Source: Anaerolineae bacterium | Lineage (GTDB): Bacteria > Chloroflexota > Anaerolineae > Aggregatilineales > Phototrophicaceae | Reading direction: 5' to 3' | Assembly: GCA_020848855.1 (NCBI GenBank) | Contig: JADLHH010000427.1 | Span: 1 to 21,973, forward strand | DNA: 21,973 bases | Shown here: positions 14,207-21,187 of the stretch, piece after piece | Position numbering within the stretch: the stretch's first letter is position 1 | How the letters are laid out: each line of letters begins with the position of its first letter | Made by a program: the position numbers and the translations under genes | The notes under the pieces: generated by a model | What the model was told of the DNA's origin: nothing | The model's input: the letters and a program-made list of their open reading frames with translations, nothing else | The model's database searches: none

Positions 14207-14383
14207 TTATCGCCGCCCGCCTTTGCGGTGCAACTGGCGGCGCTTGCGCGCGAGGTCTTCCTTGCTGCGCTGGTAGGCGGCTTCCTTCGGGTTGACCGGC
14301 TTGGCTTCCGGCGTATCGCTATCGGCAGGTGGGGCTGCCTCGCTTTCCGGCGGCGCGACCGGCGTTTCGTTCTGTTTCGTCAT
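14207..14383 (-). CDS. Small basic protein of 58 residues, unknown function
   Basis: A short minus-strand gene runs from ATG (14383) to TAA (14207). It has a good AGGAG (complement of 14390-14394) and a 6-base spacer. The first half is acidic and proline/alanine-rich (PVAPPESEAAPPADSDTPEAKP). The second half is very basic and helical (AAYQRSKEDLARKRRQLHRKGGRR), as in proteins that touch RNA, DNA or the ribosome. A TATAAT (complement of 14494-14499) lies 111 bases upstream, with TTGACA too close (10 bases) to be its -35. It lies between the hydrolase and cold-shock genes on the same strand. I do not recognise it, but the start signal and the composition switch argue for a real gene. Confidence 0.55.
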   Translation of the reverse strand: MTKQNETPVAPPESEAAPPADSDTPEAKPVNPKEAAYQRSKEDLARKRRQLHRKGGRR

Positions 14384-14493
14384 CCTGTGCTCCTCTCCGA
14401 AACCGTTCCCGACGAGCGGTGATGGTTTGCGGGTCTCCGTGCTCCGCCGGATGCGCCGGTTGGCGTTTGGGCGGATGTGAAAACGACGCCGGT

Positions 14494-14499
14494 ATTATA
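14494..14499 (-). promoter_or_regulatory. Candidate -10 box upstream of the 58-residue gene
   Basis: The minus strand reads TATAAT at the complement of 14494-14499. A TTGACA occurs at the complement of 14510-14515, but only 10 bases away, so it cannot serve as its -35. The rest of the 241-base gap 14384-14624 has no gene I can support. Confidence 0.3.
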
Positions 14500-14624
14500 C
14501 ATCAAAATCTGTCAATGGATATTACGACGTGATCAAGTGGCTGAGAATCTATTACGTGCCAGCAGAGCCAGCAAACACGCCAGACCGCCAAGCAGCGGCG
14601 CAATCGGAACTGCCTTCTATGGCT

Positions 14625-15533
14625 CTAGCTTGCGTGGATAAAGTCTAGCACGAGTCGCGCTGCCTGCTCAGGGTATCCGAGCCAGGGAACATGCCCCGTC
14701 GGCAGCAGCTCCAGTTTGCTGTTCGGGATCGCATCACTCACTGCCCGCGCGGCATCCACGCCGCCTACCGGATCATGTTCGCCCCAGATTACGAGCGATG
14801 GCATGGCGAGCCGGGCGAGGTCTTCGGCGCGGATTTTCATGTCCGGCTTGAAGCCGCGAAAATTCAGGAACGCGGCGTACTCGGCGCGAGTCGTCTTGGA
14901 CGCAACCGGATCGCGACTGCTGGCTGCCATCGCCTCAATAAGCGCCGGATATTTGACGATGGTGTCCTTTTCGCCCATCATGCCCATCATCTGCACGACC
15001 ATGCTTTCGTTGGCGGGCATGAGCGACATGAGATCCCCGATGATCGGCGTCACCATAACTCGCAGCACGATCTGCGCATTGGTTTTGGGCAGCAGCGGCG
15101 CTGACCCCATAATGATGAGGCGCTGTACCCGATCAGGATGGGTCAGCGCATACCAGATCGCCCACACGCCGCCCCCTGAACTGCCGGCAAGCGTAATCTG
15201 GTCGATCCCAAGCTTGTCCAGAATTTGATCCATTACGTCGACAGCCGTTGCTCGATAGCCTTTGGGGCGAGGGTCAACCGGATCGCTCAGACCATACCCG
15301 GGGCGGTCGGGAACGATGGTGCGGATACCGTCGAGATAGCTGATAAGCGGCAGCAGCGAGTTCGCTGCCGCGCCGCCGCCGTGCAGAAAAAACAGCGGGT
15401 GACCCGTTCCTGCCTCGATGACATGAATCTTCGTGCCCGCGCCAATGGTGATGAATTTGCTTTCCGCCGGCGACTCATTGAGCATACACGCGTAAATGTT
15501 GGCGACCGCATCCGGGTGTGTCGATTTTCCCAA
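14625..15533 (-). CDS. Alpha/beta hydrolase
   Basis: The 302-residue protein has the alpha/beta hydrolase fold. The oxyanion loop HGGG is at 51-54, followed by DRPGYGLSD (76-84). The nucleophile elbow GSSGG (117-121) makes S119 the likely nucleophile. The acid is in WGEHDP (D254) and the histidine in TGHVPW (H281). This is a complete triad, so it is probably active on an ester, lactone or epoxide-like substrate that cannot be named. I chose TTG 15533 because AAGGGAGG lies 5 bases upstream. ATG 15485 gives a shorter product without a clear ribosome-binding site, and the frame upstream to 15755 has no fold-related content. It is divergent from the KimA-type gene. Confidence 0.88.
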   Translation of the reverse strand: MGKSTHPDAVANIYACMLNESPAESKFITIGAGTKIHVIEAGTGHPLFFLHGGGAAANSLLPLISYLDGIRTIVPDRPGYGLSDPVDPRPKGYRATAVDVMDQILDKLGIDQITLAGSSGGGVWAIWYALTHPDRVQRLIIMGSAPLLPKTNAQIVLRVMVTPIIGDLMSLMPANESMVVQMMGMMGEKDTIVKYPALIEAMAASSRDPVASKTTRAEYAAFLNFRGFKPDMKIRAEDLARLAMPSLVIWGEHDPVGGVDAARAVSDAIPNSKLELLPTGHVPWLGYPEQAARLVLDFIHAS

Positions 15534-15611
15534 CCGAGCCTCCCTTGATTTGCGTAACAGCGTACCACAACTTTCCGACGAGAAGGCAAGGGCTTCCGCC
15601 GCGCCCCGATC

Positions 15612-15658
15612 TTGATACTTTCCTGATGCTCTGCTCGCGCTTATTGACACTTTCCTGA
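15612..15658 (+). repeat. Pair of 15-base direct repeats upstream of the KimA-type gene
   Basis: TTGATACTTTCCTGA (15612-15626) and TTGACACTTTCCTGA (15644-15658) differ at one base and start 32 bases apart, about three helical turns. The second includes a TTGACA that could be a -35 box, but no good -10 follows at 16-18 bases. The arrangement suits a dimeric regulator such as an OmpR/KdpE-type protein, and one is encoded at 18391-19086. Confidence 0.5.
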
Positions 15659-15687
15659 GAGTCGGTCTGATAGCATTCAGTCTGAAA

Positions 15688-15779
15688 TCATCATGATGAG
15701 GCGATTCTTGGATTCGCCCCGTCGGATGCACAGTCGTGGGGGGAATTCGCCTCACATTCGAGTGGATAAGGACTGCTGA
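15688..15779 (+). promoter_or_regulatory. Structured 5' leader of the KimA-type gene
   Basis: TGAGGCGATTC (15697-15707) pairs with GAATTCGCCTCA (15743-15754) leaving one bulged T, closing a domain with an inner CCCC/GGGG pairing. The perfect palindrome TCATCATGATGA (15688-15699) overlaps its left arm. A 28-codon open frame (ATG 15693) runs through it and stops with TGA touching the transporter ATG. B. subtilis kimA is under a c-di-AMP riboswitch, but I cannot match this leader to that riboswitch's consensus. Confidence 0.4.
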
Positions 15780-17744
15780 ATGCAGAAAATCAACGTAAGC
15801 CGCCTGTTGATCGGCAAGCCGCTGGAGACCAAAGCGCTGCCGGAACAGGCGATCAGCAAGCCGGTCGGCTTGGCGGTGTTCGCGTCGGACGCGCTGTCAT
15901 CGACGGCTTACGCTACCCAGGAAATGTTGATCATTCTCTCGCTGGCGGGTGGCGGCGCCGTCCTGCTGGGTATCTCGATCCCGCTGGCGATTGCGATCGC
16001 GGCGCTGCTGGTCATCGTCACGCTGTCGTACCGCCAGACGATTTACGCCTACCCGAACGGCGGCGGCGCGTATATTGTCGCGCGCGACAACCTGGGCGAG
16101 CTTCCGGCGCAGGTCGCCGGGGCAGCGCTGCTGACCGACTACATTCTGACGGTCGCCGTCAGCATTTCGGCGGGCGTTGAGCAGATCACCTCCGGCTTTC
16201 AGGGCTTGATCCCGTACCGCACCGAGATCGCCGTCGGCGTGATCATCCTGATGACCATCGTCAATCTGCGCGGCGTCAAGGAGAGCGGACGGGTGTTCGC
16301 CGTGCCGACGTACTTCTTCCTGGGCATGATGTTCCTCACGCTCGGCATCGGCTTCTTTCGCTATTTCACCGGGTCGCTCGGCGTCATCGAAGGTGTCGAG
16401 GCGATGCGCCATTCCGTGCTGGAGCCGCTGACGCTGTTTCTCATCCTGCGGGCGTTTTCCAGCGGCTGCACGGCGCTCACCGGCATCGAGGCGATTTCCA
16501 ACGGCATCACTGCTTTCAAGACGCCGCGCAGCCACAACGCCGCCATCACGCTGATCTGGATGAGCAGCATTCTGATCGGGCTGTTTCTCGGCATCACTTT
16601 CCTGGCTCACCAGATCGCTGCGCAGCCGAGCGAGGTGGAAACCGTCATCTCGCAGTTGGGGCGCGCCGTCTTCGGCGACGGCAACCTGCTGTATTTCATG
16701 GTGCTGGCGGGCACGGCGCTCATCCTGTTGATGGCTGCCAACACCAGCTATGCCGACTTCCCCCGGCTCGCCGCGCTGCACGCCGGCGACGGCTTCCTGC
16801 CGCGCCAATTGACCTATCGCGGTGGGCGGCTGGTGTTCGCCTGGGGGATCGTCGCGCTGGCGGTCGCCGCTTCGACGCTGGTCATCTTCGCCGGGGCGAA
16901 CACGACCGCGCTGATCCCGCTGTATGCGATTGGCGTATTTCTGAGCTTTACTATCTCGCAGACCGGCATGGTCGTGCGCCTGCGCAAGATCGGCAAGCTG
17001 AAGCCCGGCGAGAAGATTCACGGCTTGGAGACCGAGCTTGAATACGACCCACACTGGAAGCGCCACCTGATCATCAGCGCGGTGGGCGCAGGCTGTACGT
17101 TCGTCGTGCTGCTGATCTTCGCCGTCACCAAGTTTTCCAGCGGCGCGTGGATCGTCGTCATCCTGATTCCGACGCTGGTGTTCATCTTCTTCCGCATCCA
17201 CTACCACTACAAGGATGTCGCCCGCAGCCTGAGCCTGCGCGGCAAGCGCCCGGAGCTTCAGAAGCACCCGGTTCGCACGCTGATTCTGGTGGACGACGTA
17301 CATGCCGAAACCGTGCGCATGGTCGATTTCGCCAAGTCGCTCGACCACCCGTGGCAGGCGGTTCACGTCGGCATTCACCCCGAAAAAGCCGAAATCGTCC
17401 GGCAGAAGTGGCAGGAGCGCATCGGCGAGGGCGATCTGGTGATTCTCGGATCGCCATACCGGATGCTGGTCGAGCCGATCAAGGAATATATCGAAGCCAT
17501 CCAGCAGGAGATTCCCGGCTGCTTCGTCCATGTGATCATGGGGCAGTTGGTCATGAACAACTTCTGGCAGCAGGCGCTTCACCAGAACAGCGCGTTCATC
17601 TTCAACCTGGCGCTCAGCGGCATGGAGCGTGTGGTGGTCACCAGCGTGCCGTACCAGATTCGCCGCGCGCAGGAAGCGGTCGATATGCCGGTGGTCGAAA
17701 ACGCCGCGGGCTGGGGTGCCGTCGAAGAAGCTGCCTCGATGTAA
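15780..17744 (+). CDS. KimA-type (KUP superfamily, APC fold) potassium importer
   Basis: The 654-residue protein has about twelve helices over residues 28-480 and a soluble C-terminal domain (about 500-654). The N-terminus (LLIGKPL, then FASDALSSTAYATQE at 35-49) closely resembles B. subtilis KimA. So do YRQTIYAYPNGGGAYIVARDNLGE, TDYILTVAVSISAG and LTGIEAISN. KimA imports potassium with protons and is inhibited by c-di-AMP through its cytosolic domain. The same C-terminal domain is present here, with a UspA-like fold beginning at RTLILVDDV. D37 and Y44 match positions I recall as potassium ligands. ATG 15780 has AAGGA with a 7-base spacer. A good terminator follows, and a KdpDE-like pair lies downstream on the other strand. 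A generic amino-acid permease label would be less precise. Confidence 0.88.
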   Translation: MQKINVSRLLIGKPLETKALPEQAISKPVGLAVFASDALSSTAYATQEMLIILSLAGGGAVLLGISIPLAIAIAALLVIVTLSYRQTIYAYPNGGGAYIVARDNLGELPAQVAGAALLTDYILTVAVSISAGVEQITSGFQGLIPYRTEIAVGVIILMTIVNLRGVKESGRVFAVPTYFFLGMMFLTLGIGFFRYFTGSLGVIEGVEAMRHSVLEPLTLFLILRAFSSGCTALTGIEAISNGITAFKTPRSHNAAITLIWMSSILIGLFLGITFLAHQIAAQPSEVETVISQLGRAVFGDGNLLYFMVLAGTALILLMAANTSYADFPRLAALHAGDGFLPRQLTYRGGRLVFAWGIVALAVAASTLVIFAGANTTALIPLYAIGVFLSFTISQTGMVVRLRKIGKLKPGEKIHGLETELEYDPHWKRHLIISAVGAGCTFVVLLIFAVTKFSSGAWIVVILIPTLVFIFFRIHYHYKDVARSLSLRGKRPELQKHPVRTLILVDDVHAETVRMVDFAKSLDHPWQAVHVGIHPEKAEIVRQKWQERIGEGDLVILGSPYRMLVEPIKEYIEAIQQEIPGCFVHVIMGQLVMNNFWQQALHQNSAFIFNLALSGMERVVVTSVPYQIRRAQEAVDMPVVENAAGWGAVEEAASM

Positions 17745-17770
17745 ACGCGGCGCGTCATATGCAGGAAAAT

Positions 17771-17803
17771 GGCGGACTGGTCTGAAGTCCGCCGTTTTTG
17801 TTT
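17771..17803 (+). terminator. Rho-independent terminator after the KimA-type gene
   Basis: GGCGGACT (17771-17778) pairs perfectly with AGTCCGCC (17786-17793), followed by GTTTTTGTTT. It lies 26 bases after the stop. On the minus strand the stem is trailed by ATTTTC, so it may also weakly end the transcript of the convergent UspA-like gene. Confidence 0.85.
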
Positions 17804-17822
17804 ATGGTGGGAAGCCTGAAGT

Positions 17823-18293
17823 TCAGCCGTGCTGCCGGAGCGTGCCGAAACGCCGCGCGGACACGACCGCCTGCGCCGGCTGGTCGAGCGTGTGCAGCGC
17901 GCAGCCGAGCCGCTCAAGCTGGCGGCGCAAATCCCATACCTGGTACTGATGCCACATCGGCAGAATGCTTTCGGGGATGCAGGCGAAGACAGCTTGCGCC
18001 TGGTACATTTCCGCCGCTTCGACCAGCGCGCCGATCAGCGTCACATACTGCATCGACTGCAGGCGCAGCTCGACGCCGTAGCTGGCGGCAATCGCCTTGT
18101 ACCGCCACACTCGCTCGCTGTCTTTCGCCGAAAGCTCAAAACCGAATGGCGTCCCCAGCCAACTGTAGTGCTGGGGCTGAATCAGCCTGAGCAGGATGAG
18201 GTCAGCATCGCTGGTGCGCGCCACTGCGCACGCCAGATGCAGCGCTGCTTCTGCCCACTGGGGTTTCGCCATCTGCACCATAAACGTCGTCAT
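17823..18293 (-). CDS. Universal stress protein (UspA-fold)-like protein
   Basis: This 156-residue protein shows the UspA pattern. An early alternating strand and helix (MTTFMVQMAKPQWAEAALHLACAVAR) leads to a hydrophobic strand ADLILLRLIQP (30-40). YGVELRLQSMQYVTLIGALVEAAEMYQAQAVFACIPES follows at about 72-109, and a closing helix-strand ends CALHTLDQPAQAVV. The G-x2-G-x9-G(S/T) ATP signature is missing, so it is probably of the non-ATP-binding type. I chose ATG 18293 because GGAG (18303-18306) is 9 bases upstream; ATG 18302 touches GGAG directly. It follows the KdpE-like gene on the same strand by 97 bases, and KdpD proteins normally contain a UspA domain. Confidence 0.6.
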   Translation of the reverse strand: MTTFMVQMAKPQWAEAALHLACAVARTSDADLILLRLIQPQHYSWLGTPFGFELSAKDSERVWRYKAIAASYGVELRLQSMQYVTLIGALVEAAEMYQAQAVFACIPESILPMWHQYQVWDLRRQLERLGCALHTLDQPAQAVVSARRFGTLRQHG

Positions 18294-18390
18294 GTAGCCC
18301 ATCTCCGCGTAATGATTCTATCTGTCCAGAGTTTACGCCGGAGGGCATCAAGATGGGGTCAAGGCTTCGCGGGTGGACGTAAAGGTTGTA

Positions 18391-19086
18391 TCAAGATTCG
18401 ATGGTGACGAACCGGTAGCCGACGCCCGGCTCGTTGAGGATGTAGCGGACGTTGCGGGTAGGATTTTCCCCCAGCTTCTTGCGAATCTGGTTGACGAAGA
18501 CGCGCACGTAATGATCCATATCGCTGTACTCCGTTCCCCACACCTCGTGGAGAATCTGGCGGTGGGTGAGAACTTTGCCCGCGTTGGTCGCCAGCAGGCG
18601 CAGCAGGTCGTATTCCTTCGGCGTCAGGTGGACTTCGCTGCCTTCGACATAAACGTGGCGGTTCACGAGATCGATCCGCAAATCGCCGGTTACGATCTCG
18701 GTCTGCTGCTTTGCCGTCGGTTCTTCCCCGACCCGCCGCAGCACCGCCTGAATCCGCGCCCGCAGTTCTTCAATGCCGAACGGCTTGGTCAGGTAATCGT
18801 CCGCGCCGGCGTCGAGCGCCGTCACTTTGGTTTTCTCGTCGCCGCGCACCGACAGCATGATGATCGGTGTCTTCGTCCATTCGCGCAGCGAGCGGCACAC
18901 GTCCAGACCGTTGGGACCTGCGCCCAGCGCGATATCGAGGATGATCACATCCGGCGTTTGCTGCGCCGTGTCGATCAGCGCTTCCTGCGCGTTGGACGCC
19001 AGCAGCACCTGATAGCCGTATGCCGCCAGCCCGGTTTTCAGCAGCCGGCGAATCTGCGGCTCGTCGTCAACCACCAGAATTTTCAT
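18391..19086 (-). CDS. kdpE: OmpR/KdpE-type response regulator
   Basis: The 231-residue DNA-binding response regulator has a receiver domain with D7-D8, phospho-acceptor D51 (VIILDIAL), switch S79 and K101 (YLTKPF). An OmpR-type winged helix follows (about 128-228) with VHLTPKEYDLLRLLATNAGKVLTH and the recognition region DHYVRVFVNQIRKKLGENP. KdpE is its best match; in E. coli KdpE turns on the kdpFABC potassium ATPase. ATG 19086 is supported by AAGGAG with about 5 bases between. Its start lies inside the end of the kinase gene (20-base overlap), so the two are coupled. No kdpFABC is in the window; the nearby KimA-type gene is a natural target candidate. Confidence 0.9.
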   Translation of the reverse strand: MKILVVDDEPQIRRLLKTGLAAYGYQVLLASNAQEALIDTAQQTPDVIILDIALGAGPNGLDVCRSLREWTKTPIIMLSVRGDEKTKVTALDAGADDYLTKPFGIEELRARIQAVLRRVGEEPTAKQQTEIVTGDLRIDLVNRHVYVEGSEVHLTPKEYDLLRLLATNAGKVLTHRQILHEVWGTEYSDMDHYVRVFVNQIRKKLGENPTRNVRYILNEPGVGYRFVTIES

Positions 19087-20446
19087 GCACGCTCCTTTCA
19101 AGCGGCAGGGCAAAGGTGAAAGTCGCGCCCCCACCGGGCGTTTCGTCGACCCACAGCCGCCCGTGATGCGCCTCGATGATGCCTTTGGCGATGGGCAGTC
19201 CTAAGCCGATATGCCCGTCTTTCCCGGCGTGGAACGGCTCCATGATCTGCTCACTTTCTTCCGGCGAGATGTTCGCGCCGTGATTGGCGATTCGCACCTG
19301 CGCTTCCTGCTGCCGGTAGCTGCCGCTGATTTCGATCCGGCGTCCCGGTGGCTCGTAGCGCAGAGCGTTGTCGACCAGATTGGTCAGCGCCTGCAGGATC
19401 AGCCCATAGTCGAACGGCACCAGCGGCATATCATCCGGGAAGATGATTTTGATACGTTCCTGCTTCAGCCGCTGGTACGCTCGCGCGGCGACATCCCCGA
19501 CCACTTCTTCGAGGTCGTTCAGGCGAATATCCAACTGAAGCGCCCCGGCGCGCAGCCGCGACAGGTCGAGCAGGTTGCCGACCATCGCGTCCAGTTCGTC
19601 GGCTTCCGTCTCGACGGCTTCCAGCATCTCGATGCGTTCGGCTTCCGGCAGCGCGTCGTTCAGCGTGCGCAGGTTGTGCGCCGATGTCTTGATGATGGTG
19701 ATCGGCGTCCGAAGGTCGTGCGAGACGGCGTGGAGCAGGGCGGTCTTGAGCTTGTCGGCTTCCTCAAACGTGCGGCTCATGCGCGCCCGCTCGACCAGGT
19801 CGATGCGGTGCAGCGCCATCGCCGCCTGGTTGGCGCAGGTTTCCAGCAGCCGGAACTGCACGGGCGTCAGCCGGTGGTCGAACGAGGCGTGCAGCGTGCC
19901 ATAGATGCTGCTGTCGGTGCGCAGCAGCAGGTAATAATTCGTCTCGTGGCTGGCGGGCAGGGCGTGTTCGCCGGGCAGAACCTGGGCGTGGGCGGCGCGC
20001 AGGTCTTCGCGCACCGTCCGGGCGATTGCTTTGTAAACGCCTTCGGTCGTCGTGAGCTGGTTGAAAGCGCTCGTCATCCTGAACAGAATCATCTGCTCCT
20101 GGGCGCGCTGGCGTGCGGTTTCGGCTTCGCTGCGGGCGCGGGCGGCAAGCTGCCCGGTCAGCGTCGCTACGATCAGGTAGATGATCAGGTCGGGTAGTTC
20201 GCGCGGGTCGGAGATCAGGAAGGTGTACAACGGCTGGACGAGGAAGAAGTTGAAGCAGCCGAAGCTGAGCACCGCCGCGAACAGCGATGGCTTTGTGCCG
20301 CGCTGGATGGCGATGATCATCACCGCCAGCAGGTAAGCCAGCGAGAAATTGGCAACCGTGAGCGTGTCGCGCGCCAGCCACAGCGCCAGCGTGACCGCCG
20401 CGATCAGCAGGGTTGCATAGCCAAAGTCCCAGGCACCTCGTTTCAC
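19067..20446 (-). CDS. Shortened KdpD-like sensor histidine kinase
   Basis: At 459 residues this is about half of a full KdpD. It starts directly with the DUF4118 membrane region (four helices within about 10-100), then a GAF-like domain (about 120-215). The HisKA box HAVSHDLRTPITIIKTS follows (phospho-accepting H243), and then the ATPase domain. Its N-box is LTNLVDNALRY and its G2 box is GHIGLGLPIAKG (411-422). The cytosolic KdpD and UspA sensor domains of the long form are absent. The G1 box reads IANHGANIS where VxDxGxGI is expected, so the adenine-binding Asp is Asn (N388) and a Gly is Asn (N392). The GTG start at 20446 has no ribosome-binding site but has TACAAT 6 bases upstream, which fits a leaderless message. 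It is coupled with the kdpE-like gene. Confidence 0.87.
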   Translation of the reverse strand: MKRGAWDFGYATLLIAAVTLALWLARDTLTVANFSLAYLLAVMIIAIQRGTKPSLFAAVLSFGCFNFFLVQPLYTFLISDPRELPDLIIYLIVATLTGQLAARARSEAETARQRAQEQMILFRMTSAFNQLTTTEGVYKAIARTVREDLRAAHAQVLPGEHALPASHETNYYLLLRTDSSIYGTLHASFDHRLTPVQFRLLETCANQAAMALHRIDLVERARMSRTFEEADKLKTALLHAVSHDLRTPITIIKTSAHNLRTLNDALPEAERIEMLEAVETEADELDAMVGNLLDLSRLRAGALQLDIRLNDLEEVVGDVAARAYQRLKQERIKIIFPDDMPLVPFDYGLILQALTNLVDNALRYEPPGRRIEISGSYRQQEAQVRIANHGANISPEESEQIMEPFHAGKDGHIGLGLPIAKGIIEAHHGRLWVDETPGGGATFTFALPLERSVHENSGG

Positions 20447-20512
20447 ACTGTTATTGTATCCCCGAACGCCTTGCGCCGGGAGGTGGGGTCGCTGTGCCGG
20501 AACGGCTCCGCG

Positions 20513-21040
20513 CTACAAATCGTCGCCCTTAAGCTGCGTCCTGTAGTCCGGCGTATAGACTCCGTTCTGTCCCAGCAGCAGGTTCAACTGTCCGCTGTGC
20601 TCCTGAACGTGGCGCAGATTGTAAATTAGCAGTTCCAGAAAGCTGCATTCGCCCCAGCTAAACCGGCATATTCGGTGCGCCGTCTCGTCGGTCAGCGCGG
20701 CGATGGTTGCGCGACAGCGCGCCCGGCAGTCGGCGGCGTAGCGCAGGAGTTCCGCTTTCGTGTAGGCGCGCTCCGGCATCGGACCGTTGTCGTCCTGCTC
20801 GATCAGCGTGAATGGCGGCGGGGGCAGGAAGCCTTCCTCCGCGCCCGTGAGGTAGAGGTCGAGCCAGAACAGCGTATGATAGGCGCGATACCAGAACTGC
20901 GAGAATTCCGGCTGCTCGCCGGGGTGAATCCACAGGCGAGCGTGCCACAATTCGTCGGGGCAGGCGCGCAGGGTGTTCACGAGATAATCAATCGTCGCCC
21001 CGAACTGCCGCCAGATGCTGTTCTTGAGGGTCGTATCCAC
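20513..21040 (-). CDS. DinB-like family protein (second copy, different subgroup)
   Basis: The 175-residue product fits the DinB four-helix fold. The start MDTTLKNSIWRQFGATIDYL is typical of the DinB_2 group. Metal-site histidines are in YHTLFWLDLYL (H55) and LRHVQEHSGQLNLLLG (H144, H148). I chose GTG 21040 because GGAG (complement of 21048-21051) lies 7 bases upstream; the longer frame to 21136 adds residues unlike the family. The nearest downstream gene is the KdpD-like kinase (66 bases), on the same strand, so they might share a transcript. Substrate unknown. It shares little obvious sequence with the DinB-like protein at 12562. Confidence 0.8.
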   Translation of the reverse strand: MDTTLKNSIWRQFGATIDYLVNTLRACPDELWHARLWIHPGEQPEFSQFWYRAYHTLFWLDLYLTGAEEGFLPPPPFTLIEQDDNGPMPERAYTKAELLRYAADCRARCRATIAALTDETAHRICRFSWGECSFLELLIYNLRHVQEHSGQLNLLLGQNGVYTPDYRTQLKGDDL

Positions 21041-21130
21041 CGGAATGCTCCATTCTGATCGCTGGACAAAGCGGTTTTCATGCGCCCGCACTTTTCCTGT
21101 CGCAGGCATCTCAAAGTTCGAACCGACCCG

Positions 21131-21154
21131 AAGCACCTGCTAAACTAGGTGCTT
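21131..21154. promoter_or_regulatory. Perfect 8-bp inverted repeat between divergent DinB-like and kinase genes
   Basis: AAGCACCT (21131-21138) and AGGTGCTT (21147-21154) are exact inverted copies 8 bases apart. They sit in the 147-base gap between the divergent genes, where promoters for both must lie. An operator for a dimeric regulator fits. TATTTT just downstream (21160-21165) is a weak -10 candidate for the kinase gene. Confidence 0.45.
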
Positions 21155-21187
21155 GCGCATATTTTAGATGTCATTCGAGGCGAGTCT

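Noticed and set aside
14494..14515. TTGACA and TATAAT as a classic promoter for the 58-residue gene
   Set aside because: The two boxes are only 10 bases apart, far from the 16-18 needed; only the -10 box was kept, at low confidence.
14540..14613. Minus-strand stretch reading AVPIAPLLGGLACLLALLARNRF, like a decayed C-terminal membrane anchor
   Set aside because: Only about 25 codons, no start, a stop just upstream and a frame different from the adjacent hydrolase; too little to call a pseudogene.
15660..15779. c-di-AMP (ydaO) riboswitch before the KimA-type gene
   Set aside because: Expected from Bacillus kimA, but I could not find the conserved ydaO segments in this leader.
15897..17582. 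Long open frame (561 residues) antisense to the KimA-type gene
   Set aside because: The composition (Asp, Gln, Arg, His) is that of a codon-mirror shadow; the plus strand holds an unmistakable transporter.
18391..19134. Longer start (19134) for the KdpE-like regulator
   Set aside because: The added 16 residues do not belong to the receiver fold, and the ATG at 19086 has a strong ribosome-binding site.
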